Source: Eucalyptus grandis
Taxonomy: Eukaryota; Streptophyta; Magnoliopsida; Myrtales; Myrtaceae
Reading direction: 5' to 3'
Length of the DNA: 64,000 bases
Assembly: GCF_016545825.1 (NCBI RefSeq)
Contig: NC_052614.1
Coordinates: 1,774,630-1,838,629 of the forward strand
Shown here: positions 1-11,240 of the stretch, in pieces
How positions within the stretch are numbered: the stretch's first letter is position 1
How the letters are laid out: each line of letters opens with the position of its first letter
Position numbers and translations under genes: made by a program
The notes under the pieces: generated by a model
Databases searched by the model: none
What the model was told of the DNA's origin: nothing
The model's input: the letters and a program-made list of their open reading frames with translations, nothing else

Positions 1-786
1 GTGCACATCCTTCTATTTGGTCGATTTTATAATGCGATATCCCAGGACTAGTATCGCCGACCCTTTCATTTATTAAGCACATGCGGAAGCAATTAAAATC
101 CCCAGACAATAAAACGATGGGATAGAAAAGCGGGCCATATTTTTCATATTGAAATTTATAACCAAACTTTTATACAAAACAAAAACCACTTCAAAACTAT
201 TCACATCAAAATGGAGATCTCAAAAGAAGATAGGATCTCAATCCATCCATGCCATACTCAAGGCCCATCTCGGTATTATCTTCTTCTTTCAAAATCCTTC
301 CCTTCAAGTTTCACCTCCAAGATCTCCTTCCCGACTTCTCCTCCTCGCTCCTTATCGGGTCCTGAAATGTTTTTCCCTAACTGGATGAGACTACGTCTCG
401 CGAGTTCTACCCCACTAAGCCCGATTAGTAAACCATTATACTATAGGCTGCCTAAACACGCACAGGGGTAGGGACGTACCTTAGCATCGATCCCACCCGC
501 AAGTCGGTACAATTCATAATAGGCACCCAAGCAATCATAACACGATCGAAGCATCGATCAAATCGACATAGTCGATTATATGCTAACAAGACCACTCACG
601 GTCATTTCCATTCAGTCAATCAATTCACAACATCAAATCAAAGCAATGATCAATCGACCTCGTCGATTACATGTCAGACGGACCATTCTAGGTCAATTCG
701 ATTATTCCATCTCAATCATCAATTACGAACTACGGTCCTCAGATCACATCTTAAGCAAAGGTGGAAGACACACCACCACTCGACAA

Positions 787-1190
787 CATTCAATATTTAA
801 TGGCTTTACAGTCCCCCACTCGACCACTTTCGAAATTCAATGGCTTTACGGTCCCACTCGACCACTTGCAAGATTCAATGGCTTTGCGCACTCGACCACT
901 TTCAAGATTCAATGGCTTTACGGTCCCACTCGACCGCTTGCAAGATTCAATGGCTTTACGGTCCCACTCGACCACTTGCAAGATTCAATGGCTTTACGGT
1001 CCCACTCGACCGCTTGCAAGATTCAATGGCTTTACGGTCCCCACTCGACCACTTGCAAGATTCAATGGCTTTACGGTCCCACTCGACCACTTTCAAGATT
1101 CAATGGCTTTACGGTCCCACTCGACCGCTTGCAAGATTCAATGGCTTTACGGTCCCACTCGACCTTGCAAGATTCAATGGTTTCTCAATG
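787..1190. repeat. Tandem repeat, 38-bp unit, about 10-11 copies
   Basis: The unit contains TTCAATGGCTTTACGGTCCC followed by ACTCGACCACTTGCAAGA. Copies recur every 38-39 bp (for example near 836, 946, 984, 1022, 1061, 1099, 1137), with one shortened copy near 874-908. Copies are nearly identical, differing mainly at ACCACTT versus ACCGCTT and TTGCAAGA versus TTTCAAGA. Because 38 is not a multiple of three, all three frames stay open and give repetitive spurious proteins. It lies inside the LTR. Confidence 0.9.
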
Positions 1191-1257
1191 AAATAGTTAA
1201 CCACAACCATTTAGGAATATATCCTAAATTCCACATTCAATTCAATTTGGCACAATT

Positions 1258-1700
1258 CAAAGCTCAAATAAATAAACAGACTGCACCACGACAATCAGCA
1301 CGAGATTTCGGTCGTCGGCCATCTCAATCTTAATTTCCGAAAATAATTAATTATTAATTAATTTCGAAAATTAATTATTAAACATTAAAAATTCCGTTTA
1401 GCTCAAAATAAGGCCCAATTAAATAAACGGACTTCACCACGGTCATCAGCATAATTTTCCGGTCACGGGTCATCCTAGTTGAATTTTCAGGAAATAATTA
1501 ATTAATTAATTAATTTCAAAAATTAAATAATTAATATTAAAAATTCAATTTAGCTCAAAATAAAGCCTGATTAAATAAACGGACTTCACCACAATCATCA
1601 GCATAATATTCCGGTTCGGACCATCTCCCTTGAATTTTCGGAAAATAAATAATTATTTAAATTAAATTCCGAAAATTAATATTTAAATGCCCAAAAATCT
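1258..1700. repeat. Tandem repeat, ~140-152 bp unit, three diverged copies
   Basis: Each copy starts with AGCTCAAAATAA, passes through AAATAAACGGACTTCACCAC and CATCAGCATAAT, and ends in an AT-rich self-complementary stretch of TTAATTAATTAATT type. Copy starts lie near 1261, 1400 and 1552. It sits directly after the 38-bp array inside the same LTR. Confidence 0.75.
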
Positions 1701-1949
1701 CACTTAGGCCCGAATCCTTAAATTGAAGCTCAATTAGGGGTCCGAAAATTCCCGAGACACTCCCAATAAATAGTAGACCACGTCTACTTGTTAATTGCAC
1801 AATCAATTTATCTAAATCACATCACAATTGACTAATAATTGCTAATTTATTCTAATCTAACAACCTAAATAAAATTAATTAAATCTAAACCAACCTTAAG
1901 CATAATTAGCCAACTAATCCAGGATTAGTGAGATTACTCACCAAATCGC

Positions 1950-2520
1950 GCGCAAATCGGATCAATTCGACGGCGGCGACGTGAGGAACGATTGTCCCCA
2001 AAGCACGGCTCGGGTTCGGGGCCCGGAAACGGCCCAAAACGGCCCACGAACAGCTGGATACCCACTCCGTGGGTTTGCTGGTTCGGCCACAAAACAGCAA
2101 GAAAGAGAGAGGGTTGGGGGCGGCAAGAGGTCGGGAGAGCGGGTGGTGGCTTGGCGAGGCCAAGCGGTGGCCCACGGTGGCCGGAGGTGGCCGGATGAGG
2201 GCTGGACAGAGGCTGGGCAGCGGCTGAATCGCGCACGGCGGGGACGGCAAACGCGAAGGGGCGGTGGCGGAACGCGCGGCGTGCGCGGGTGGTGCGGACG
2301 GCGGCCCGGCGGCGACGGTCTTCGGCGAGCCGTTGCTGTCCGTTCTTCTTCAGCTTCTGGTTTTCACGAAGAAAAAGGAAGAAGAAAGGTGTTTCGGTCA
2401 CGAGGGAGAGTGGGGGAGAAGAGAGAGAAGAAGAGATAAGAGAGAAGAGAGAGAGAGAAAAGAAAGAAAAAGAAAGAAAAGAAAAGAGAGGGAGAGAGAG
2501 AAAAAGGAAAAATAAAATAC
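1950..2520. other. GC-rich island followed by a purine tract, inside the LTR
   Basis: 1950-2350 is markedly GC-rich (runs of GGCGG, GGTGGCC), unlike the AT-rich surroundings, and 2370-2515 is almost pure A/G on the plus strand. Long frames exist on both strands but their translations are Arg/Pro/Ser or Lys/Glu low-complexity with no domain. A comparable GC island next to a pyrimidine tract occurs in the solo LTR at 60.0-61.0 kb. I read it as LTR regulatory or untranslated sequence, not a gene. Confidence 0.6.
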
Positions 2521-3644
2521 ATAATGCATTTATGTACATTTTCCTTTTCTCTTTTCCTTTTCCTTTCTATTTTCTTTTTGGTCTTCAATTTTCCTCCGAT
2601 AATTTCTTTCTTGAAATTTCGGACTCGTCAATAAATTGACGAGCGATGAGACAGGATCCTATTTATCCAGTCAAATTAAAACCCGAAAATCGGGATGTCA
2701 CAGGAAGATGAAGAAATGATGAAGAAGCAAGAAGAAGGAGACAGTAGAGAGATTTCGGCCAGGGGAGGTGCACGCATAAAGGGGAAATGGAGGGGAAAGA
2801 AGAAGGCCAAGAAGTCAAGGCTTGGGCCAATAGGGGGCCATGCAAAATATCCCATGCACTTGAGTGTTCAAGCCTCCAAAGTCTTCAGCCACTTTGTCAA
2901 GGGACCAACCATTGGTGATTTTCCTTCCAAATCTTCACATTTCAAGTCATTTTAGTAGCCAAAAATGCCAATTAAGGTGCCCATCCAAATTTCCAAAATC
3001 CCTATTTGCCGAAATTGATTTTTCCGCAATTTTTTGGGCTCGACGGAATTGCTTCAAAAGATGAGACGAGATCCTAAAAATAAATCGTGACACGCTCAAA
3101 CGTTCAATTCCCGAAATCAAATTCAATTTTGCGGTTAAAGATCGACCGAACGCGATTTTAGTACAATCTAACCTACCGAGTAACTTTTAGGGATTTTATT
3201 GCGTTTGACCTGTGGTTGGTAATTTTCTATCTGCGTTTGTACATCTTCGACTCGTCGGTGACTCTTTGTTGTCGTATAAATCGCAAGGTTTCAATTATGG
3301 GCATCGAGTATAAAATTGACAGAAAATCGGGTTAGTGCTATTCGATGTGAATTTCATAATCATGCGGAATCACCGCAATTCAATTACATGATTCCGTCGA
3401 ATCGACCTATATCTAATCACAATTCGATTATAACGGTGTCGTATTGACCATTGCCGATTATCACGGTCGAGCAGTCGATTTTCGATCGAATTCTCAAGTC
3501 TGCCATGTTTATATCCCTTAATGGCTTCACCTAATAGATTAGTTAACTTGTGAATAATCAGCTCCGAGAAAAAGGACCATGGGCACGTCGACGAAATGCC
3601 CATTTCATTTTATCGGGATGGGGTCGAAAATTCAGGATGTCACA

Positions 3645-4560
3645 ATAACAATACAAGATAATTGAGAGAGAAGTCAGTCGCTTGATATGGGATTTCTTTG
3701 GGCTGGTAGGTCATCAAAAGTGATGCAAATCTAACCTTCTTTGGTAGCCTCCAATCCATTATCTCAATTCAAAAATAGATCTTATTGTCTACCTTGGAAC
3801 CCCAAGATGGAGTGTATCTATGTAAGCTTACTTTAGGCAAGGATCATAAGTGTACTAGTATCTACCACTAAGATTCTTAGTAGAAATCATTCAAGGGTTG
3901 GCTCAGGTACTATAGTGCACTCAACATGTTCTCCAAATCTAGAGGACAATATGAGGCGTGGAGCTTTCAGATGTTTCTAGAAAAAATGCCTCTTTTCTAG
4001 ACTTTTCCATTGAGAATAGATAGCATGAATTGCCAAGGCTAGCCATCTAATCCTAAGCTCTTACAAATTTAAATTACCAATGGAAAAGGTCATGTAAGAA
4101 CTTAAGATACTTGGATATAGCGGCATAGCTTGAGATATCCTATTAACAAGTAAGTTAAACTCCCACCAGCAAACTTGATTAATCAAAATGAAGCGTGAAA
4201 ATGCCCCTTTGTAATCAGAAGAAGATAAATTAACTTCAATTAGTACAAAATGTGAGAAAATTTCCAAGCTATACTCTACAATCTAGTATACATTGAATAT
4301 GTCCTTGTATGGAATGCTCAATCATTAAAAAAGAGGAAGAAGATGAGCTAGAAGAATCGTTACAGTTTGAGAAACAAAATCATAAATCTCTGAAAACTAT
4401 AAAGGTGCCCGACAACATTGAGACGGTATTCTGTAGGGCCTAAACCTACTAACTCCACGTGGGTATCAAACATTTTTGCATCTGACATAGCTAGTATATC
4501 TAGCATATATGACATCCCCACCAATTCAATTTCTTTACTTTCATGGACACTTTAACTAGT
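3645..4560 (-). pseudogene. APC4 copy A, first-large-intron segment
   Basis: This stretch aligns base by base, with divergence, to about 41.10-42.06 kb (copy B) and 46.48-47.47 kb (copy C), which lie between the second and third exons of the two APC4 pseudogenes. Shared landmarks are GGGCT(A/G)GTAGGTCAT, TGGCTCAGGTAC, and a 35-codon open island whose minus-strand reading here includes SDAKMFDTHVELVGLG (4400-4510). The third exon would lie a few hundred bases further left but is replaced by the LTR. The alignment breaks near 4555, where copy A switches into the 1.3-kb repeat. Confidence 0.7.
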
Positions 4561-4566
4561 GGGCCC

Positions 4567-5905
4567 AAAAGGATGATAGCATGCACACACCCTTTACCAT
4601 TCCAAGGATGCATTGACAATGTTTGGAGAAGTTCAAGAAACATCAAGCTCCTCATCCTTTGATGATTTTGTTTCCTTTTAGAAGTGCCTTGCGAAAGCTC
4701 TCTCGAACATTTCAGCACTTACATTAACCATTGGCATGATAACTGAATCATGCCAATGAGCCAGATGAAATCAATCCACCAACTAGCATCAACAAACTAG
4801 TAATAATGCTAAGACGTTTGCGGGTCTCTATTTGTCAAACTCGATATTCTTTTTGAACTCTTTGGATCCAACTAATAAGGCAGCTAACATCATCAACCAC
4901 AAAAGCTTTGATCAAATTAGCATAGTGTATTCAACTCAAGATGTTTGCTTTTGGGGGACATAGGATGATTCTTTTCCTTATCATTATGTACTATTCATGC
5001 AGTAGAATTAATGCAAGACAAATTTCAAATGGCATATAGGATACCAAAAAGTTTCCTCAGGAAACTTACACAAATGCTTCCTGTGTTTTACTTTTCAGCA
5101 AGTAAATGAACTAAAAAGAGCTTATGCACTATATAAAGAATTATTTCACAATACAGCCAATTATGACAAATTCATTCTAGTAATGTCTTGCTCAGCTCAA
5201 AAGTTCGGGTATATGGCAGATGGCTTTAGCAGCAGTACAAACATCAAGGTGCATTCTTTGGGATAATCTATTATTAGCCTTGGAGTAGGTATATCTTGGA
5301 CTCAAACCATGTATCCGTTGTCAAAAAAATTCGAATTACAATTTTCTCAATAGAACCAAATAATTCACAATGCTTTTGCTTTTGTTGTGTTTGCACTCAC
5401 GACCACACCATTAGGAGAAGAGCTTGTTATTGGATTTAGCATTTCTAGACTGGCACGATTACTTTAATCAGCTAATGTAGATAATTTTGTGAGATAAATT
5501 GTGTGGAACTCAATGGGTGAACAAATCTTATCCCAAGTTAGTGGACTATGCATAGTAAGGGATGCTCTATCAATATGCTCCTTTTGCACTGTAAATTCAC
5601 TCTTAAGTGTACCTTTGAAACATGCAGTCATGAATTGCCTAGTCAGCGCAGAGCAAACTAAAACCTCATATTAGAAGGATCGCCATATAGGGTCCTTCAT
5701 TTAGCATTTTCTTCGACCTATACAATGACCTTCAGCATGCTATCGAAATACCTATACACAACGATTTTTATTCAGTAATTCCAGCATTCTAAAATCAATC
5801 AAATGTCGAGAATCTTTAATTTCCTACATAGGATGAAGGATCTTACCCAAAGACTAATGACAAATACCTATACACAACGATTTTGGAAGGTATAGCCTTT
5901 CCATT
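4567..5905. repeat. 1.3-kb direct repeat, partner at 15505-16770
   Basis: Same-orientation copy of 15505-16770. Matching landmarks include TTAGAAGTGCCTTGCGAAAG, TTTGTCAAACTC, TTTCCTCAGGAAACTTA and TGCAGTCATGA. Gaps and substitutions are frequent, so the duplication is old. No coding sequence is recognised. The two copies bracket the foreign material that separates the APC4 copy A exons from the rest of its intron, which suggests that a rearrangement rather than simple insertion created this layout. Confidence 0.75.
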
Positions 5906-5942
5906 GAAGTGCACTCTTTGATATATAGCTATGACAAATGCT

Positions 5943-6773
5943 GGGGTAAGTACACTATCAGTGCCAAAACTTGTGTACGGCATTCACTTTGGTGCCAAAA
6001 CTTTATTTTGGATCACTTAAGTGCCAAATCGGAGGAAAAATGATCACTTTGGTGCCACCGGCGAGAAATTCTAGCCATAATAATTACGTGGCTTTTATAT
6101 TTTAAAAAAATCAATATGGCTTTTAAACAACATCATTTTCCATCCTCCTTAAGAAAACGACATCATTTTGCCATCCTAAGTGGATGGCCTCACAAAAACA
6201 ACATTGCACAACTCATTAGGGGATTTTTTTTTTTTTGGATTGAAATTAGGGTTTTTTTATCCGATCCTCACCCAACATCGATCTAGCTCGCTCGGCCGCC
6301 GTCACTCGGTCGTCGTTGCTTGGCCTCCGTCATAGTTGCTTGCCATCGTCACTTGGCCTCCGTCGTAGTTGCTCGCCACCGTCGTTCGGCCTCCGTCGTA
6401 GTTGCTCGACTTGGCGAGCGAGGAGAGGCTGAGGTTGTTCTCGGGCAAGAAGTGACGGGAAGAATAAGAGGTGAGGGTGGAGGAGGAGGAGGAAGAAGGG
6501 GGTTCAAAGGTGGAGAAAGCGAAGACGAGGAGGGCGTAGATGGAGATGGCGGATTGGGCTCTGCTTAGAGAGCGGCTGAAGTGGGTCCTTCTAAAGGGGA
6601 AGGAGAAGGAGGAGGAGAGGAGGAGGAGGACAAGAGCTTGGACTTGTCAACAATGTCGGACGAACCGGAGGTAGAGTTGTGCTGGTGCTGGTGTTGGTGT
6701 GATGCTGGTGTCGCTGCTAGTTGGTGCTGGTGTTGTTCTTTGAGGAAGTAGACGATAGGAAGCCCATGCCATG

Positions 6774-6815
<42 letters not shown>

Positions 6816-7082
6816 ATTTGGGGATTTAGGGTTTTGAATTGGGGGAAAGATACCAAACAGAGTTGTTTTGTTGTTTAAATGCTGTTTGTACCCTTCGGCG
6901 AGCCACATTAGCTTCAAAAATTAATAAAAAAGTGCCACGTCAGATTTCCGACCAACCAGATCGGCGTTGGTACTGAAATGATCGTTTTTCAAAAGTTTTG
7001 GCACTTAAGTGATCCAAAATAAAGTTTTGGCACCAAAGTGAGTACCTTACACAAGTTTTGGCATTGATAGTGTACTTACCCC
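5943..7082. mobile_element. Non-autonomous MULE-like element, ~90-bp TIRs, 10-bp TSD
   Basis: Left end GGGGTAAGTACACTATCAGT matches the reverse complement of the right end (GGGGTAAGTACACTATCAAT) and the match continues for about 90 bp through GGTGCCAAAACTTTATTTTG. Both ends are flanked by GACAAATGCT (5933-5942 and 7083-7092), a 10-bp target duplication. Long TIRs plus a 9-10 bp duplication are the hallmark of Mutator-like elements. There is no transposase. The interior is GC-rich with repeated CCGTCGTAGTTGCTCG-type motifs and a frame at 6320-6568 rich in Ala, Val and Gly, possibly captured host sequence, and contains a (TC)18 run at 6777-6812. Confidence 0.85.
6777..6812. repeat. (TC)n microsatellite
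   Basis: Uninterrupted TC dinucleotide run of 36 bp within the MULE-like element; it produces an artificial Arg-Glu repeat frame on the minus strand. Confidence 0.95.
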
Positions 7083-7329
7083 GACAAATGCTCTAATCTA
7101 TCGAGGCCTTGAATTTCGGCTAATTTTTTATACAAATTAGCATTTAACATGTAGATAGAATAGCTTTGTTTACTAATTTTTTATCAGATGATATCTCTCT
7201 ACTCTAGTTCTTTCAACATCTTTCTTCAAAAGGTTCTCTGATTTTTCACATGTAAGGAATGCAAGGTATATCATTCAAAGAGTGTGCTCGGATTATGCGC
7301 TTGTTTTGCATAAGCATTACAACCACATT

Positions 7330-8210
7330 GATCGAGTGCTATGTATTGAGTCTTGCCTATTTGCTGCTGTCCACAGGCAATACAACTGCTTTTCAGAATG
7401 CATCCACTGATAAATTATGATACCAAGTTCCCTCAATATCCTCCATTCGTTTAGATTATTAGTTTAATAATGATGTTGAGTTACAAACATAGTTCTATAA
7501 TTACTAAAACAGTAGTAGAAGCAAATTTTATAAGACGACACAATAGCTATGATAGAGGGTTTAGCCAAAGGTGTTATGAGTGATAGACACAAATCGCCTT
7601 CTATTAGTGTCATATCAAGAGTATAGCGTCTCTCCATATTCAAGTAGTACTCGTGATCCTGGCCTTCTCTTCTTGTTTTCTCGGTCCTTGAAAATTTTAA
7701 TTGTAGTCTCTTCAAAATGAGCTCGTCTAAGACTGCTCGTGCATAGTTTGATTTAATACGTGGTTTGCCCTGGTAGTGGACCAAATACCAATAATTTATT
7801 TTGTTGGTAATATTTATCGTTTCATCATATTATTAATTGTCGCTGTCACTATTTCTGCATTTATTATGCAATAGGAAAGAATACATTGATGACGTGAAGA
7901 TTTGGAAATAAATTAATAAAGTAGGTTAATCTCATAGTAGATTCAGCTAAAGTTGACAAAGAAGCTCTCATAATGATAATTTATAAACAGAGGAATGGAA
8001 ATATTACATATGCACATTTTACATGCATACAATCATATATACGATTACCATCTTGGTGCATATGATCAAATACAAAGCTATTACGTCTATAAGAGTTTCT
8101 CCTCTAGATTGGCAATAAATAATAGAGAACGAATGATAAAATTAAACAATTTTGGATTCTTGTATATCTATACATCATTAAGTTTTTTGGCTACATGATA
8201 CTCTTGTCAA
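7330..8210. repeat. 0.9-kb direct repeat, partner at 10430-11240
   Basis: Landmarks shared with the partner are TATCCACAGGCAATA-like sequence, TTAGTTTAATAATGATGTTG, GGTTTAGCCAAA, GACGTGAAGATTTGGAA and TTTCTCCT(C/G)(T/G)AGATTGGCAATAA. No reading frame is conserved between the copies. The function of the parent sequence is not recognised. Confidence 0.75.
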
Positions 8211-8224
8211 GAATATGAAATATA

Positions 8225-8625
8225 ATCTCATAATCTTATACTCGTGTCGACGAGGAGAGCAGATACATAATAAGTAGGAAGAACAAAAGAACAAAAGTTT
8301 ATAAAACTAGACTAGTGGTTCAACCAGTTAAACTTGAGAACCATACTCTACCGGTTCAACCAGTTGAACCAATTGCATGTGACGTTGTCTCATAGAATAT
8401 GCATGTTGAGAACAAAAGGAGCCCAATCACTCGGCAGACTCGAGCACAAAAGACTGGATTCTGGTTCTCAGAGGCATTGTTTTAATTTCTAATAGACTAA
8501 GCCAATACAGTCAATAAATAAATTATCCGCCACAAAAAGAAGGAAGAAAACACTCGGAGCAAATGGTTGGCATGCCTGTTAGTTACGAGAGGTCGGAGTT
8601 CCAAACCCCAACCCATTTTCTCGAG
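8225..8625. repeat. 0.4-kb direct repeat, partner at 13225-13620
   Basis: Both copies carry AACCAGTTGAACCAATTGCATGTGA-like sequence (here near 8350-8380), GAGCAGATA(C/A)ATAATAA, TCGGCAGAC and AGCAAATGGTTGGCA. The GGTTCAACCAG / CTGGTTGAACC words are self-complementary, so this may be the remnant of a small inverted-repeat element. Confidence 0.7.
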
Positions 8626-9080
8626 AGAGATATCTACAACTCATCTAAAAGAATTACTTTCGAGAAAGATATCCATGTTCTTTCTAATGGTATGGAGAAT
8701 ACAATATACATGCGTCACTGTTCATTTTGTACATAAAGGAAATGGCTAGATCTCTTATAATGATTTTAAAGAATTGATTTCAAGGGACAAATTGTAAAAA
8801 TAGTACCGCTGTGACGCAAGATGAAGAGTTGAAGACGCTTTTAGAGTTGATTCCCCATGTGGTGTGCTGCGGTAGTATATCAAATAGCAGTCGCCCAATG
8901 TACTTCATATTCTACAAAGTAGGCCGAGGTGATGGATAGGAAGATGCCGAACGGATCGGAGATACTGGTCAAGATCGTCAAATTTACAAGCATGATAACC
9001 CAAACAAAGGGAGTTCGACATATGAGAGTTGTGTATATGTGTTTAACCAAATCAAAATCGGGACTTCCATTACTACTCCC
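8626..9080. other. Intergenic, nothing recognised
   Basis: AT-rich sequence without a convincing frame, repeat or splice-site pattern. The 60-residue frame beginning at 8567 has no recognisable domain. Confidence 0.5.
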
Positions 9081-9085
9081 TCTTG

Positions 9086-9454
9086 GGTAAATTATCCAAA
9101 AAGTCCTAAACCTATTGCATTTTTGCTAATTTAGCCGTAAACTTTTCAATTTTGTCAATTAAATCCTAAACATTTTCATCTTTTACCAATTGAGTTCATC
9201 TAGTCAATTTTGGCCGGAATTTGCTAACGTGGATGGTAGGCACTGAAATGACACTTTTTAAATAATATTTAAATAATATTTTGAATATTTTTGTTGGTTT
9301 TTTCTTTTCTTTTCTTTTTTTACTTTTTTTGCTTTTATTTTTGGGTTTTGGAGTTAGGCTGGCGAGGCGGTTGGCTAACCTAGCTCGAGGGCTCATGTGC
9401 CCTCACTTTAGCTGGCGAGGGCATTGTGGCCCTCACCAGCCTAACTCCAAAACC

Positions 9455-9496
<42 letters not shown>

Positions 9497-9711
9497 AAAA
9501 GAAAAAGAAAAAACCATAAAAAATTCAAAATATTATTAAAAAAGTGACTTCAGTGTCGGCCGTCCACATTAGTAAATTCTAACCAAAATTAGTCTGATAG
9601 ACTCAATTGACAAAATGTTAAAATGTTTACGACTCAGCTGGCATGATTAAAATATTTATGACTGAATTGGCAAAAGTGCAATAAATTTATGACTTTTTGA
9701 ACAATTTTCCC
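9086..9711. mobile_element. Foldback (long-TIR) non-autonomous element
   Basis: The first ~200 bp (GGGTAAATTATCCAAAAAGT, CTAAACCTATTGCATTTTTG, then a CCAATTGAGT(T/C)..TCTAGTCAA core) are repeated inverted at the right end. The centre is itself a hairpin: GTTTTGGAGTTAGGCTGG near 9340-9362 pairs with CCAGCCTAACTCCAAAAC near 9435-9452. A 40-bp A run (9456-9495) lies beside the hairpin. No transposase is present. I could not find a clean target duplication. The family is the same as at 35.4-36.5 kb, judged by terminal sequence and by the GAGGGC-rich interior. Confidence 0.7.
9456..9495. repeat. Poly(A) run of 40
   Basis: Uninterrupted run of 40 A residues inside the foldback element, next to the hairpin arm; the opposite arm carries a T-rich stretch near 9295-9335. 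Confidence 0.9.
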
Positions 9712-10429
9712 CTTCCTCTCTCTCATAGGCAAACTATGCTTGTGGAACTATTCTGAGTTCAAGATGAAACACATTATAAGATAAGAGTATATATGGCAGT
9801 CAATTCCACAGGGGATTAGAATGGACATAGACCATGGAATTTGCCAAAGTCACTCGCCCTCACCATCCACTGGCAAAAGGAAAAGGGAAAAAAAGAAGAA
9901 AAAGTCAGAAAAATAAGAAAAAATTGTAAACATTATACATGTAAGCAATTTCTGCTCAAAATTTGACTTGATGAATTACATTGGCAAATCCTCAAAAAGT
10001 TCATAATTCAATTAGCCAAATTTGAAAGTTTAGGACTGAATTGGTGGAAGCACAATAGGCTTAAGACTTTCTTGGTAATTTCTCCTAATATTGTGTGCCA
10101 AACATCCAAAACTCATTTGGCTTGAAAGGATGTCAAGTGTTTCCACACTTGAATAGCTAAAACTCACTTTCACTTAGGTGATGCCAAGTGGATATTGACA
10201 GGATATTTTTACCACTAAGTAGATAAGAAAAGATGTAATAAGCACACGGCGACATGTTTCTGTATGTATTTTTATCAATAGATGACTAGAAGATCCAATT
10301 AGAAAAGAAGATTAGTTGGTTAAACTAATATGAGGGCATTTAGGTGCCCCATCATCATTAATAAAGTTATTTGTTTGTGTCTAGATTAGCTTTGTTGCCT
10401 TCTTAAGAGGCTTTATTTCTGATCAGAGT
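9712..10429. other. Intergenic with a degenerate foldback-element end
   Basis: About 9960-10085 resembles one arm of the neighbouring foldback family (AAAAAGTTCATAATTCAATT, TTTAGGACTGAATTGG, AGCACAATAGGCTTAAGACTTT) but no matching second arm was found. The rest shows nothing recognisable. Confidence 0.45.
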
Positions 10430-11240
10430 CCCATGTATTAAGTCTTGCCAGTGTGCTGTTATCCACAGGCAATAAAGCTATTTTTCGGAACACCCACTGT
10501 TAAGACATGATGCTAAGTTACCTTGATATTCCCCAATCATTCGGACGGTTAGTTTAATAATGATGTTGAGTTACAAATGATCATTAGTTCTATTGTTACT
10601 AAGAATAGTGGCAGAAGTAAATTTTATGAGGCCCTACAATGGCTATAAATAGAAGGTTTAGCCAAAAGTGTCTGGCACGATAGACACAAGTTATCTTCTT
10701 AGACATTTCCTATTAATAGTAGAGCGTCTACCTTAGCCATACTTCTTTTCCTAGCCTTCTCTTCTTATTTTCTCGGTCCTCAAAACTTTTAACCACAATT
10801 TCTCCAAAACATGCTTGTGTAAAACAGGTCATGGAATTTAAAGTTTACATGGGATTTGCACTGGCAGCGAACCTATTAACAATCATTTATTTTGTTGGTA
10901 ATGTTATTGTCCCATCTTATAATTAATGTTAAATGTCACTATTTCTACACATGCATTAGGAAGAATACATTGAAGACGTGAAGATTTGGAAGGGCTATAA
11001 ATAAAGGAGGATTTAATTTCAGAGTCAATTCAGGCCATGGGCGATGGGCGAGGCTCGTTCCCAAAGATCTATCATCATGACAAATAATAAACATAAGAAA
11101 AGAAGTATCACAAATGTACATGTTACATTCATGCATACTTTCTCCTGGAGATTGGCAATAATTCTGAGAGAAAGAATACTACAATTAAAAAATTATTGAT
11201 TCCTGGATGTACATCATTTAATTAAAAGACTCCATGATGC
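10430..11240. repeat. 0.8-kb direct repeat, partner at 7330-8210
   Basis: Second copy of the segment at 7330-8210, same orientation, with similar divergence along its length. It contains no frame shared with its partner. Confidence 0.75.

Larger units (their letters stand above)
1..3644 (-). mobile_element. Long LTR of a Ty3/gypsy-like retrotransposon, left end outside window
   Basis: On the minus strand the sequence beginning at 3644 reads TGTGACATCCTGAATTTTCG, the kind of TG-start seen in many plant gypsy LTRs. Position 3645 is exactly where homology to the APC4 intron copies at 41.1 kb and 46.5 kb begins, so 3644/3645 is an insertion junction and ATAAC (3645-3649) is the candidate target duplication. 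The interior has tandem repeats, a GC-rich island and a purine tract, but no gag, protease, reverse transcriptase or integrase motif. A second LTR-like start, TGTGACATCCCGATTTTCGG, lies at 2702 on the minus strand, so two nested LTRs are possible. The many short frames here are low-complexity shadows. The family and the left boundary are inferred. Confidence 0.5.

Noticed and set aside
787..1190. CRISPR-like array of regularly spaced repeats
   Set aside because: The units are contiguous 38-bp repeats without unique spacers, and the genome is a plant.
580..1333. Long overlapping plus-strand frames with repeated FNGFTVPLDHLQDSMALRSH peptides
   Set aside because: They are the three readings of the 38-bp tandem array, a length not divisible by three, and have no start context or domain.
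1906..2639. Several 70-200 codon frames on both strands (Arg/Pro-rich, or Lys/Glu and Phe/Ser-rich)
   Set aside because: Low-complexity readings of a GC island and a purine tract inside an LTR; open on both strands at once.
6320..6568. 82-codon frame ASVVVARHRRSASVVVARLG
   Set aside because: Repeat-rich GC interior of a non-autonomous MULE-like element; not conserved coding as far as I can tell.
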